64,000 bases of DNA from Euzebya tangerina (GTDB lineage Bacteria > Actinomycetota > Nitriliruptoria > Euzebyales > Euzebyaceae), in contig NZ_PPDK01000001.1 of the NCBI RefSeq assembly GCF_003074135.1, forward strand, positions 2,914,001 to 2,978,000, given 5' to 3'. Within the stretch, counting starts at the first letter, position 1; the number at the start of each line of letters is the position of its first letter. The notes beneath the pieces are model-generated. The model ran no database searches. It was not told where the DNA came from and saw only the letters and a list, made by a program, of their open reading frames with translations. The translations under genes and the position numbers were made by a program. Shown piece by piece: positions 47,765 through 56,323 of this stretch.

Positions 47765-48993
47765 GTCGCACCGTCATGATCGCCGCGGGCGGGACCGGCG
47801 GCCACGTCTTCCCCGGTCTTGCGACCGCCGCTGCCCTGGTTGAGGCCCATCCGGACCTGACCATCGAGTTCGTCGGCACCGCAGACCGGTTGGAGGCGAC
47901 CCTGGTCCCAGACGCGGGATACACCCTCCACACCGTCCCCGCCATGGCCCTCTCGCGGAAGCTGTCCTTGAGCACCTTCAAGCTCCCCGCCGTGCTGCTG
48001 CGGGCCGTGCGGCAGGTCAGCGGCATCCTGCGCGCCTCCGACGTGGTGGCCGCCATCGGGTTCGGTGGGTACACCTCCGTCCCCCTGGCGCTGGCCGCGC
48101 GTCGTGGCAAGGTGCCGCTGATCGTCCACGAGCAGAACGCGGTCCCGGGCGTGGCCAACAAGCTGGCGGCACGAGCGGCCAAGGCCGTCGCCGTCACCTT
48201 CGAGGAGGCGATGGGCGGGTTCGGCTCCACCCCGACCGTCCTGACGGGCAACCCCGTGCGGCCTGGCCTGATCCCGGACGGCGACATCTCGGACAGCGAC
48301 ATCTCGGACGGCGACATCTCGGACAGCGATGAGGACTCCGAGGACTTGCGGACGCGGCTGCGTGCCCTCCGCTCGACGGGACTGGAGCACTTCGGGTTGG
48401 AGCCCACCCGCAGCACCCTGCTGGTGTTCGGCGGCAGCCAGGGTGCACAGCGGATCAACCAGGCCCTGACCGGCAGCGTCGGAGGGTGGAACGCCCCCGG
48501 CGAACTGCAGATCCTGCACGCGGCGGGCAAGCGCACGATCGACCAGACCCGGCAGGACTGGCAGACCAGCGGCGTGGACCCGGACGGCAGTTGCGGTCCC
48601 GATGGTCTGAAGGTCCGCTGCGTCGAGTTCATCGAGCAGATGCACCTGGCCTACGCGGCGGCTGACCTCGTCGTGTGCCGCGCAGGGGCGTCCTCGATCG
48701 CCGAGCTGACCGCCCTCGGGCTGCCATCCCTGCTCGTGCCCTACCCCTACGCCACCGCTGATCACCAGACCGTGAACGCCCGCGCCGTGGCTCGTGCCGG
48801 TGGGGCCGTCATGATGGCCGACGCCGAGGTGACCTCGGCCAGGATGATCGCCGCCGTCGAGCCGCTGCTGGTCGATGACGACGCCCGTGCCCGGATGGCG
48901 CGGGCTGCCGCCGACTTCGGTCGTCCGGACGCCGCAGCCGACGTCGCGGACCTGGTTGCCCGGGCGGCGCAGCTGTCCCCACGGGAGCGGTGA
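47761..48993 (+). CDS. murG: lipid II synthase MurG, with repeat insertion
   Basis: A 410-residue GT28 glycosyltransferase that adds GlcNAc from UDP-GlcNAc to lipid I. The N-terminal glycine loop is AAGGTGGHVFPGLA near residue 8, GGYTSVPLALAA near 103 and HEQNAVPG near 123 bind lipid I, and the donor site is FGGSQGAQRIN near 222 and CRAGASSIAEL near 307. The protein is 40-50 residues longer than usual. Part of the excess is an acidic insert at residues 173-195, encoded by three 15-bp tandem repeats, between the two domains. Both junctions are 4-bp overlaps. Confidence 0.94.
   Translation: MSRTVMIAAGGTGGHVFPGLATAAALVEAHPDLTIEFVGTADRLEATLVPDAGYTLHTVPAMALSRKLSLSTFKLPAVLLRAVRQVSGILRASDVVAAIGFGGYTSVPLALAARRGKVPLIVHEQNAVPGVANKLAARAAKAVAVTFEEAMGGFGSTPTVLTGNPVRPGLIPDGDISDSDISDGDISDSDEDSEDLRTRLRALRSTGLEHFGLEPTRSTLLVFGGSQGAQRINQALTGSVGGWNAPGELQILHAAGKRTIDQTRQDWQTSGVDPDGSCGPDGLKVRCVEFIEQMHLAYAAADLVVCRAGASSIAELTALGLPSLLVPYPYATADHQTVNARAVARAGGAVMMADAEVTSARMIAAVEPLLVDDDARARMARAAADFGRPDAAADVADLVARAAQLSPRER
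48283..48327 (+). repeat. three 15-bp in-frame tandem repeats in murG
   Basis: Three copies of gacatctcggacagc (the middle one has ggc at the end) at 48283-48297, 48298-48312 and 48313-48327, encoding DISDS, DISDG, DISDS. A partial copy precedes them at 48274-48282. Confidence 0.9.
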
Positions 48994-50426
48994 GGGTGGT
49001 GGAGCGGTACGCCGACGCGAGCACCGTCCGGGTGTCACCGGAGTCGCGGGTGCACTTCATCGGCATCGGTGGCGCGGGGATGGCGCCGTTGGCGCAGATC
49101 TCGGCGGAGCGTGGCATGACCGTCAGCGGCAGCGACGTCCGGGCGGGCGGCGCGGCCGAGCGACTGCGGGATCTCGGTGCCGTCGTCCACGTCGGCCACG
49201 ACCGGGGCAACATCGGCCCCGCCGACCTGGTCGTCGTCTCCAACGCCGTGCCGGCGGACAACCCCGAGTGGCAGGCGGCCGAGCAGGACGGCGTGCCGAT
49301 CATCCTGCGGGCGGATTACCTCGAGTTGCTGATGGCGGGCCGGACCCGGGTGCTGATCAGCGGGACCCACGGCAAGACGACCACCACCTCGATGGTCACG
49401 GTGGCCTTGCAGGCCGCCGGTCTTGATCCCTCCTACGCCATCGGTGGTTCGTTGGGGGAGGGGCGCCCCGGCGCGCACCACGGCACCGGCGAGGTGTTCG
49501 TCGCGGAGGCCGACGAGGCGTTCAGGTCCTTTCTCCGTCTGACGCCCGACATCGCCATCATCACGAACCTGGAGATGGACCATCACGACGTCTACGACGA
49601 TCTCGTGGCGTACCGGGACGCGTTCGTGGCCTTCCTCGACCGGCGACCGCCGGGAGCACCCGCACTGGTCTGCGCCGACGACCCTGGAACCCGAGATCTG
49701 CTGCGCGACGTGCAGGTCCCGGTGCACAGCTACGGGACCAGGGCGGACGCCGGCATCCCGATCCGCGACATCAGGCCCACGCCGGACGGCGGCTCCCGCT
49801 TCACCGTGACCGACATCGACGGCACCGTCGTGCCGATGGCCGTTGCCGTTCCCGGGCGGCACAACGTGCTGAACGCGGCCGCGGCCATGGTGGCCGGACG
49901 GCTGGCCGGCGGTGACGTGGGCGCCATGACCGACGGTCTGGCCTCCTTCACCGGGGCGCTCCGTCGCTATCAGCGGATCGGAGAGGCGGCTGGGATCAGC
50001 ATCGTCGACGACTACGGGCACCACCCGACGGAGCTCGCCGCCACGCTCCAGGCCGGTCGACAGGCCAATCCGGACGGCCGCGTCGTCGCGGTCTTCCAGC
50101 CCCACCGGTACACCCGGACGCAGGCCATGGGCACGGAGTTGGGGACCGCGCTGGGGGCCGCTGACGTCGTGATCGTCACCGAGATCTACGCCGCCAGCGA
50201 GCCGCCGATCCCCGGGGTCGACGCCCACCTCGTGGCCGACGCGGTCCGCGCAGTGGGCACCGATGTGCGGTACGCCACGACCCTCGACCAGGCGCTCACA
50301 CAGCTCGAGGAGGAGCTGGCGCCCGGGGATCTTCTACTGACCATGGGGGCCGGTGACATCACCACGCTGGGCCCACGCGTGCTGGCGTCGCTGTCAGCTC
50401 GTCCCGATGCAGGGCCCGACGCATGA
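48990..50426 (+). CDS. murC: UDP-MurNAc:L-alanine ligase MurC
   Basis: A 478-residue Mur ligase adding L-alanine to UDP-MurNAc. HFIGIGGAGMAPLAQI near residue 22 binds UDP, ISGTHGKTTTTSM near 127 is the ATP loop, EADEAFRSFL near 173 and NLEMDHHDVY near 192 are core motifs, and VDDYGHHPTEL near 334 is the MurC signature. GTG 48990 overlaps the murG stop. murB follows after a 10-base gap, ending the chain of overlapping junctions. Confidence 0.95.
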   Translation: MRVVERYADASTVRVSPESRVHFIGIGGAGMAPLAQISAERGMTVSGSDVRAGGAAERLRDLGAVVHVGHDRGNIGPADLVVVSNAVPADNPEWQAAEQDGVPIILRADYLELLMAGRTRVLISGTHGKTTTTSMVTVALQAAGLDPSYAIGGSLGEGRPGAHHGTGEVFVAEADEAFRSFLRLTPDIAIITNLEMDHHDVYDDLVAYRDAFVAFLDRRPPGAPALVCADDPGTRDLLRDVQVPVHSYGTRADAGIPIRDIRPTPDGGSRFTVTDIDGTVVPMAVAVPGRHNVLNAAAAMVAGRLAGGDVGAMTDGLASFTGALRRYQRIGEAAGISIVDDYGHHPTELAATLQAGRQANPDGRVVAVFQPHRYTRTQAMGTELGTALGAADVVIVTEIYAASEPPIPGVDAHLVADAVRAVGTDVRYATTLDQALTQLEEELAPGDLLLTMGAGDITTLGPRVLASLSARPDAGPDA

Positions 50427-50436
50427 GTGGTCGGCT

Positions 50437-51396
50437 GTGAGCACCTCCTCGACCGGGACGGACTGGATCGGCCTCCTCGAGACCGCCCTGAACGGGGAGA
50501 CCACCCGCGCAGCGCCGCTGGCCGACCGGACCACGCTGAAGGTCGGCGGGTCCGCTGCGCTGCTGGCCCGAGCGGAGAGCGTAGATGACCTCCGAGCGAT
50601 AGCCGACGTCTGCCGCGGCCATGCGGTGCCGTGGCTCATCATCGGCCGCGGTTCCAACATGCTGGTCGCCGACGAGGGCTGGCCCGGTGTGGCCATCGTG
50701 CTGGGTCGTGGCCTGCGCGGCGTGGAGGTCCTGACCCCGGGGGCCGCGCCCGACACCCCGGCGACCGTCCAGCTCGGCGGGGCCGAACCCATGCCGGTGC
50801 TCGCCGTCGCGCTGGAACGGCTGGGACTGGGCGGCATGGCCTTCGCCGTGGCCATTCCCGGCACGGTCGGCGGTGCAGTCCGGATGAACGCCGGGGCCCA
50901 CGGCGGACAGATGGCCGATGTGCTGGTCTCCGCGACCGTCCTGTCGATGACGGACGGCACCACCCGCACGATCTCCGCGGAGGAGCTGGCGATGACGTAT
51001 CGGCACACCGCGCTCCCCGACGACGTCATCGTGCTCGACAGCTTGGTCCGCCTGCCGCTGGTCGAGCCGGAGCCGCTGGCCGCCGACATGGCTGAGATGC
51101 GGCAGTGGCGTCGCGACCACCAGCCGATCAACCAGCCCTCCTGCGGCAGTGTGTTCCGCAACCCTCCCGGCGACTCGGCCGGCCGACTGATCGATGCGCT
51201 GGGCTTGAAGGGCCATCGGGTCGGCGGGGCCGTGATCAGTCACAAACACGCCAACTTCATCACGACCGAACCGGGTGCACGGGCCGCTGACGTGTACGCG
51301 ATCATCCGACATGTGCAGCGGGAGGTCCGACGAGAATTCGACATCGTCCTCAACACTGAGGTCGTCCTGATCGGTGATTTCGACCCGGAGGTCTAA
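50437..51396 (+). CDS. murB: UDP-N-acetylenolpyruvoylglucosamine reductase MurB
   Basis: A 319-residue FAD/NADPH enzyme that reduces UDP-GlcNAc-enolpyruvate to UDP-MurNAc. FAD-binding motifs are LKVGGSAALLARA near residue 30, IIGRGSNMLVADEG near 68 and IPGTVGGAVRMNAGAHG near 141. The proton-donating serine is in PSCGSVFRNPPGDSAGRL near 231, and a late Glu is in NTEVVLIG. GTG 50437 begins the homology; ATG 50407, inside murC, is possible. Its place between murC and ftsQ differs from Mycobacterium and Streptomyces, where murB lies elsewhere. Confidence 0.93.
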   Translation: MSTSSTGTDWIGLLETALNGETTRAAPLADRTTLKVGGSAALLARAESVDDLRAIADVCRGHAVPWLIIGRGSNMLVADEGWPGVAIVLGRGLRGVEVLTPGAAPDTPATVQLGGAEPMPVLAVALERLGLGGMAFAVAIPGTVGGAVRMNAGAHGGQMADVLVSATVLSMTDGTTRTISAEELAMTYRHTALPDDVIVLDSLVRLPLVEPEPLAADMAEMRQWRRDHQPINQPSCGSVFRNPPGDSAGRLIDALGLKGHRVGGAVISHKHANFITTEPGARAADVYAIIRHVQREVRREFDIVLNTEVVLIGDFDPEV

Positions 51397-51398
51397 CC

Positions 51399-52475
51399 GT
51401 GAGCGCTTCTTCCCCAGCGTTTCCTGCCCCCCTGAACCGCACGCTGCTGCTCAGAGCCCTGAGCTTCCTCGGGTTGGTAAACCCCCCAGCCCGCCGGCTC
51501 GAGCCGAGGATGCGGCCCCGGCCGGCCACTGCCAGATCGGCCACCACCCCCGTCATCCCCCCGGCGACCCGGCAGCGGTCGCTGCTGTCGATGCGGGCGC
51601 TGCGCGTCGCCGGGCTGGTCCAGACGCCGGTCGCCAGGACCGCTCATCCTAGAATCCGGGCACGGGCTGAGGCCGCAGCCCGCGTGCGCCGACGGCGGGA
51701 GATGCGCATCACGCTGCTCGTCCTCGGCGTGGCCGTTGCCGGCCTCGTCAGCTACGGCACGACTCGGTCGCCGCTGTTCGACATCCACACCGTCGCGCTG
51801 CGGGGTGTGGAGCCGACCCAGGCCGCCGCACTGGCCGGGGTCCTCGAGGGCACCCAGGGCACCAACGCGTTCGACCTCGACCTCGCGGCCGTCACGGCAG
51901 CGATCGACAGCCTGCCGTGGACGTCGGGTGTGGTCGTGCGTCGCCACCTGCCCGACACCCTGGAGGTCAGGGTGGCCGTGGCCACACCGGTCGTGTCGGC
52001 AGTGGTGGAGGACACCCGGTACCTGGTCGACGAGGCCGGAGTTGTCGTCGAGGCGGTGGCTCCGGACGGACGGCCCGCGTCGATGTCGACCGATGCTGCC
52101 GCGTTGCCCACCGTCACGATGGTGCAGGCGCCCGTGGTCGGCGACCAGGTCGCCATGCCGTCCGTCCGCAACGCCGCAGCCATCGCCGCGGCCATGCCGG
52201 TCGGGCTCCGGCAGTGGATCGTGTCCTACCACGCCGCAGCCGACACGGCGATGGGAGCGGCCACGCCCGGCCCTCGTGGAGAGGTGGACGTGCTGATGCG
52301 CATCCCGACCGCAGGCGGTGAGGCGCTGGAGTTCACGGCCCACCTCGGCCGTGCCACCGACATGGACCGCAAGGCGGCTGCGCTGGGCGCCCTCATCGAC
52401 GAGGTGCGCGCCCGCGGTCTCACGCCGGCCGGACTTGACGTCCGCATCCCCGACCGTCCCGTCATCCAGACCTGA
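51399..52475 (+). CDS. ftsQ: cell division protein FtsQ
   Basis: A 358-residue bitopic divisome protein. A basic, Pro/Arg-rich cytoplasmic region of 100 residues is followed by one transmembrane helix near 103-122 and a POTRA domain (SPLFDIHTVALRGVEPTQ), then the FtsQ beta domain (LPWTSGVVVRRHLPDTLEVRV). The cytoplasmic part contains two related blocks, RALSFLGLVNPP near residue 19 and RALRVAGLVQTP near 66, each followed by an Arg-rich stretch, which looks like an internal duplication. GTG 51399 is two bases after the murB stop. Confidence 0.9.
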   Translation: MSASSPAFPAPLNRTLLLRALSFLGLVNPPARRLEPRMRPRPATARSATTPVIPPATRQRSLLSMRALRVAGLVQTPVARTAHPRIRARAEAAARVRRRREMRITLLVLGVAVAGLVSYGTTRSPLFDIHTVALRGVEPTQAAALAGVLEGTQGTNAFDLDLAAVTAAIDSLPWTSGVVVRRHLPDTLEVRVAVATPVVSAVVEDTRYLVDEAGVVVEAVAPDGRPASMSTDAAALPTVTMVQAPVVGDQVAMPSVRNAAAIAAAMPVGLRQWIVSYHAAADTAMGAATPGPRGEVDVLMRIPTAGGEALEFTAHLGRATDMDRKAAALGALIDEVRARGLTPAGLDVRIPDRPVIQT

Positions 52476-52512
52476 TCTCGGCGCGGCCGGACGTCCTGTT
52501 CAGCAGGGCAAG

Positions 52513-52541
52513 TTGACGACCTCGTCACCGGTCAGTAAGGT
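52513..52541 (+). promoter_or_regulatory. ftsZ promoter
   Basis: TTGACG at 52513-52518 and TAAGGT at 52536-52541 with a 17-bp spacer, the best sigma-70-type promoter seen in the window. A second possible -10 (AACTAT, 52565-52570) with CTGTCA upstream at 17 bp lies about 30 bases further on. Either gives a leadered transcript. Confidence 0.6.
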
Positions 52542-52569
52542 CTGTCAAGTAACGAGGTTTACATAACTA

Positions 52570-52590
52570 TAACCCTCTAGTTGAGGGTTA
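52570..52590 (+). other. inverted repeat in the ftsZ leader
   Basis: Perfect 8-bp arms (taaccctc at 52570-52577, gagggtta at 52583-52590) with a five-base loop, ending 12 bases before the AGGAG ribosome binding site. It could be a hairpin in the mRNA or a protein-binding site. Confidence 0.65.
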
Positions 52591-52615
52591 GGGTCTGAAA
52601 CTAGGAGAAACGTCA

Positions 52616-53830
52616 GTGGCCGCACCCCAGAACTACCTGGCTGTCATCAAGGTGGTGGGCATCGGCGGTGGCGGTGTCAACGCCGTCAACCGGATGATCG
52701 AAGCTGGGCTCAAGGGCGTGGAGTTCATTGCGGTGAACACCGACGCCCAAGCCCTGCTCATGTCCGACGCCGACGTCAAGTTGGACGTCGGACGCGAGCT
52801 CACCCGCGGGCTCGGCGCCGGCTCGAACCCCGAGGTGGGGGAGAAGGCAGCAGAAGAGCACCGCGACGAGATCGAGGAGGTCCTCAAGGGCGCCGACATG
52901 GTCTTCGTGACCGCCGGGGAAGGGGGTGGGACCGGCACCGGAGGTGCGCCGATCGTGGCCGACATCGCCAAGGGTCTGGGTGCCCTCACCATCGGTGTGG
53001 TGACCCGGCCGTTCAGCTTCGAGGGCAAGCGGCGGGCGATGCAGGCCGAGCACGGCGTGGACCGTCTCGCGGCCGCCGTCGACACACTGATCGTCATCCC
53101 CAACGACCGTCTGCTCGAGGTCAGCGACACCGAGACCTCGATGCTGGAGGCCTTCCGACTTGCGGATGACGTCCTCCTCCACGGCGTCCAGGGCATCACC
53201 GACCTGATCACCACGCCGGGCCTGATCAACACCGACTTCGCCGACGTCTCGACCGTCATGCGTGACGCGGGCTCCGCGACGATGGGCGTCGGCAAGGCCC
53301 GTGGTGAGGGTCGTGCCCGTCAGGCGGCGGAGATGGCGATCTCCTCACCCCTCCTCGAAGCCTCGATGGACGGCGCCCGTGGTGTGCTGCTGACCATCGC
53401 TGGTGGTTCGGACCTGGGACTGCACGAGGTCAACCAGGCTGCAGCCGCCGTCCAGGATCACGCCGACCCCGAGGGCAACATCATCTTCGGGACCGTCATC
53501 GACGACTCGCTGGGTGACGAGGTCAAGGTCACCGTGATCGCGGCCGGCTTCAACGACAGCCCGACCGCGAAGCAGCAGCAGGCTCCCACGCAGATGTCCG
53601 GGCAGGCTGCCGCCAGCGTCAGTCACCTCCGCCCGGTGCGCGAGGCTCCCCGCCCCGACTTCGGTCGAACGGTCCGGGTCGAGTCGCCGCCACCGCTGCC
53701 GTCGATCCTGGAGGACGACGACGATGAGGACGACGTGTTCCGTGCGCCGGCACCGGCGGCGGAGCCGGCACGGCCAAGCCCGGAGCCGGCCGACGACGAC
53801 CTCGACATCCCGTCCTTCCTCCGGCGGTAG
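52616..53830 (+). CDS. ftsZ: cell division GTPase FtsZ
   Basis: A 404-residue tubulin homologue forming the Z ring. The GTP loop [12 protein letters not shown] lies near residue 102, NTDAQAL near 43 and the T7 loop NTDFADV near 204. A variable acidic/proline linker ends in the conserved C-terminal peptide [10 protein letters not shown], which binds SepF and other partners; ftsA is absent from the cluster, as in other actinobacteria. GTG 52616 has AGGAG about nine bases upstream. The gene has its own strong promoter in a 140-bp gap after ftsQ. Confidence 0.97.
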   Translation: MAAPQNYLAVIKVVGIGGGGVNAVNRMIEAGLKGVEFIAVNTDAQALLMSDADVKLDVGRELTRGLGAGSNPEVGEKAAEEHRDEIEEVLKGADMVFVTAGEGGGTGTGGAPIVADIAKGLGALTIGVVTRPFSFEGKRRAMQAEHGVDRLAAAVDTLIVIPNDRLLEVSDTETSMLEAFRLADDVLLHGVQGITDLITTPGLINTDFADVSTVMRDAGSATMGVGKARGEGRARQAAEMAISSPLLEASMDGARGVLLTIAGGSDLGLHEVNQAAAAVQDHADPEGNIIFGTVIDDSLGDEVKVTVIAAGFNDSPTAKQQQAPTQMSGQAAASVSHLRPVREAPRPDFGRTVRVESPPPLPSILEDDDDEDDVFRAPAPAAEPARPSPEPADDDLDIPSFLRR

Positions 53831-53881
53831 GCAGCACCACTCCCCACAACCACCACGGCCCAGCCTCTTGGTCTCTTCCCC

Positions 53882-54673
53882 ATGACCACCACACGATCAC
53901 CGTCTTCCCCCGGTGACACGCTGCCAGCAGCTCCCCTGACCGGGGAGCTGCTGGACGCGGTGGCCTACGCCTTCTCCGACGCGACGACCGGCACCATGTC
54001 GGCGTCGGTCGGGGTTGGCGACCACACCGCCAGCCGCGCTCGGCTGGCGCAGGAGGTCGGAGTCGAGGCCCATCACATCGCCTGGATGCGGCAGGTCCAC
54101 CAGGACACCGTGGTGGAGCCGGGGCCGGTCAGCACCGACCCGGTCGAGCCGCCCACCGCGGACGGGCTGGTCACGGCCCGGCCGGGACGGGCGCTCGGCG
54201 TCCTGGTGGCGGACTGCGTACCGGTGCTGCTCGCCTGCGAGGCCGGCGTGGCCGCGGCCCACTCGGGACGGGCGGGGACGGTTGCCGGCATCGCGGCCAG
54301 CGTGGTGGGACGGCTCCGCTCCCTGCCGAACGCAGGTACCGCACCCGTCACGGCGATCATCGGTCCCGCCATCGGCGGCTGCTGCTACGAGGTACCGGAA
54401 TCGCTGGCCGAGGAAGTCGAGGCGGCGGTTCCCGGAACAGCGGGACTGACCACCTGGGGAACCCCGTCGTTGGACCTGGTCGAGGGGGTCACCCGGCAGC
54501 TCCGCGACACCGGCGTGACCGACATCCGGCGGGCGGGTGGCTGCACGCGCTGCGACGGCGGTGGCCGCTGGTTCTCCCATCGCGCCAGTGGTGAGGTGGA
54601 ACGACGGCCGGCGGGCCGACAGGCCGGCGTCATCGTGCGCCGGATCGTGCACGACGCGGCAGGGCAGTCGTGA
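53882..54673 (+). CDS. pgeF: peptidoglycan editing factor PgeF (YfiH/laccase-domain family)
   Basis: A 263-residue protein of the multicopper-polyphenol-oxidase-like family. In E. coli the homologue removes wrongly incorporated L-Ser from UDP-MurNAc-peptide; purine nucleoside activities are also reported for the family. The putative zinc ligands are conserved: His in MRQVHQDTV near residue 75, Cys in VADCVPVLL near 117 and His in AAAHSGRAGT near 134. The last motif is HAGWRG in most members and here lacks the Trp. CCYEV near 171 is also typical. It overlaps the next gene by four bases. Confidence 0.9.
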   Translation: MTTTRSPSSPGDTLPAAPLTGELLDAVAYAFSDATTGTMSASVGVGDHTASRARLAQEVGVEAHHIAWMRQVHQDTVVEPGPVSTDPVEPPTADGLVTARPGRALGVLVADCVPVLLACEAGVAAAHSGRAGTVAGIAASVVGRLRSLPNAGTAPVTAIIGPAIGGCCYEVPESLAEEVEAAVPGTAGLTTWGTPSLDLVEGVTRQLRDTGVTDIRRAGGCTRCDGGGRWFSHRASGEVERRPAGRQAGVIVRRIVHDAAGQS

Positions 54674-55353
54674 TCACGGACGACATCACCGCCCGGCTGA
54701 CCGACGTCCGGTCGCGGGTCGCCGCCGCCGCCGAGCGCGCCGGACGTTCCCCCAGCGGGATCACACTGGTGGCGGTCTCCAAGACCTTTCCCGATGACCA
54801 CATCCGGGCGGCGAAGCAGGCCGGACAGCTGGACTTCGGCGAGAGCCGTCCGCAGGCACTCGACGCCAGACTCGAGGCCGATCCGCCTCTGGGTGTGCGC
54901 TGGCACTTCGTGGGTCGCTTGCAGCGCAACAAGGTCGACCTCGTGCGCGGCCGTGCCACCCTGATCCACTCCGTGGACCGCATGTCGCTGGCGACGGCCA
55001 TCGCCGAACCGAGTGCCGCCGAGGGTCGGGTCCAACGGGTGCTGATCCAGGTCAACATCTCAGACGACCCGGCCAAGGGCGGGTTCAGCCCGGAGGAGAC
55101 CCATCACGCCGTCGCCGCCGTCCGCGAGATGCCAGGCATCAGCGTGCAGGGCCTGATGACCATCCCCGCGCTGGACGCCGACCCGGATCAGGCCTTCAGT
55201 CGGATGCGGTCGCTGCGCGACGACCTCCGACGGAACTTCCCGGAGGTCCTCCACCTCTCCATGGGCATGTCAGCGGACTTCGAGTCCGCGATCCGTAACG
55301 GAGCCACGCTGATTCGTGTCGGGACGGCGCTGTTCGGTCCCCGGGAGGAGTAG
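54670..55353 (+). CDS. YggS-family PLP homeostasis protein
   Basis: A 227-residue alanine-racemase-like TIM barrel that binds pyridoxal phosphate but is not known to catalyse a reaction; it buffers PLP and affects amino acid and keto acid pools. The PLP lysine is in LVAVSKTF near residue 38, followed by DFGESRPQALDAR, WHFVGRLQRNKVD near 77 and SMGMSADFESAI near 198. Position between pgeF and sepF is the standard dcw-tail arrangement. GTG 54670 overlaps the pgeF stop. Confidence 0.93.
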   Translation: MITDDITARLTDVRSRVAAAAERAGRSPSGITLVAVSKTFPDDHIRAAKQAGQLDFGESRPQALDARLEADPPLGVRWHFVGRLQRNKVDLVRGRATLIHSVDRMSLATAIAEPSAAEGRVQRVLIQVNISDDPAKGGFSPEETHHAVAAVREMPGISVQGLMTIPALDADPDQAFSRMRSLRDDLRRNFPEVLHLSMGMSADFESAIRNGATLIRVGTALFGPREE

Positions 55354-55364
55354 GCGAGTAGGAC

Positions 55365-55393
55365 ATGACACCATTCCAATCCGCTCCAACTAT
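55365..55393 (+). promoter_or_regulatory. sepF promoter
   Basis: ATGACA at 55365-55370 and AACTAT at 55388-55393 with a 17-bp spacer, followed by a leader of about 30 nt that contains GAAAGGG before the sepF ATG. Confidence 0.5.
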
Positions 55394-55428
55394 GGTGGCG
55401 CGCACTGGTACACCGAAAGGGCAATCTG

Positions 55429-56001
55429 ATGGCCAATGACCTGTTGAAGAAGACACTGCACTTCCTCGGCATCGTCGAGCAGTACGACGACGACTACGGG
55501 GATCTGCCTCCGTCGGCCACAGCTCCGCAGACACCCGCTGCGGCTGCCTCACGACCGGAGCCGTCCAACGTCCGCCGGATCCCCACCGCGGATGACGGTG
55601 GCGTGCCGGCAGGCCCGGCAGCCACGCCGCCGCCCGCCCAGCCGTCCGGAACCGTCAACGTCATCGGCGCGACGGGCTCGACCGCGGCGGACACACCACG
55701 CGAGCCGGAGCCGTCCGGCCCGAGCATCGTCGATCACGTCCACGTGACCAGCCCCACGGCGTTCAACGACGTCGAGGAGGTTGGCGAGCAGTTCCGCCAC
55801 GGCGTGCCGGTGCTGATGAACCTCCAGGGCGCGAGCGAGGGGGTCGCCAAGCGGCTGCTCGACTTCGCCTCCGGCCTCATCTTCGGGCTTGACGGCGGCA
55901 TCGAACGTGCTGGTGACCGCGTGTTCCTGCTGATCCCCGCCGACACCGACGTGGCGGTCACGGAGATGGACCGGCTGCGGGAACGCGGCCTGGTGCAGTA
56001 G
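55429..56001 (+). CDS. sepF: cell division protein SepF
   Basis: A 190-residue Z-ring membrane anchor. The N-terminus MANDLLKKTLHFLGIVE is an amphipathic membrane-binding helix, residues 20-95 are a flexible Pro/Ala-rich linker, and the C-terminal domain (residues 98-190) is the SepF fold that binds the FtsZ C-terminal peptide, with VPVLMNLQGASEGVAKRLLDF and GLIFGLDGGIERAGDRVFLL. It replaces FtsA in actinobacteria. A promoter and ribosome binding site lie in the 75-bp gap upstream. Confidence 0.95.
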   Translation: MANDLLKKTLHFLGIVEQYDDDYGDLPPSATAPQTPAAAASRPEPSNVRRIPTADDGGVPAGPAATPPPAQPSGTVNVIGATGSTAADTPREPEPSGPSIVDHVHVTSPTAFNDVEEVGEQFRHGVPVLMNLQGASEGVAKRLLDFASGLIFGLDGGIERAGDRVFLLIPADTDVAVTEMDRLRERGLVQ

Positions 56002-56035
56002 TGCGCGACAGCTGCCGTGACGGGAGCGACCCGCC

Positions 56036-56299
56036 GTGGAATTGATCTCGGTGATCGTGTGTCCGCTGCTCACGATCTTCCTGATCCTGTTGATCGTCCG
56101 CGTGATCTTCAGCTGGATCCCCCGGCCACCGGAGCCTCTCATGCCGGTCGAGAAGTTCTCCCGGACCACCACCGAGTGGGCCGTCGAGCCCCTCAGAAAG
56201 GTAATTCCTCCCGTCCGAATGGGAGCGGTTGCATTGGATTTGAGCATTATTGTGTTGTTCTTGGGGGTGAACATCCTGCAGGGCCTCATCTGCAGGTGA
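56036..56299 (+). CDS. YggT-family membrane protein
   Basis: An 87-residue protein with two membrane helices (residues 3-25 and 64-82) and the family motifs FSWIPRP and EPLRKVIPPVRMGAVALDLS between them. Homologues next to sepF are linked to division and cell shape, and in plants to chloroplast nucleoid positioning. GTG 56036 is preceded by GGGAG. The last third has markedly lower GC and uses codons such as ATT and TTG that are rare in its neighbours; this stretch may also contain regulatory sequence for divIVA. Confidence 0.9.
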   Translation: MELISVIVCPLLTIFLILLIVRVIFSWIPRPPEPLMPVEKFSRTTTEWAVEPLRKVIPPVRMGAVALDLSIIVLFLGVNILQGLICR

Positions 56300-56323
56300 C
56301 ACCACACCCAGGAGTACGCCCCC

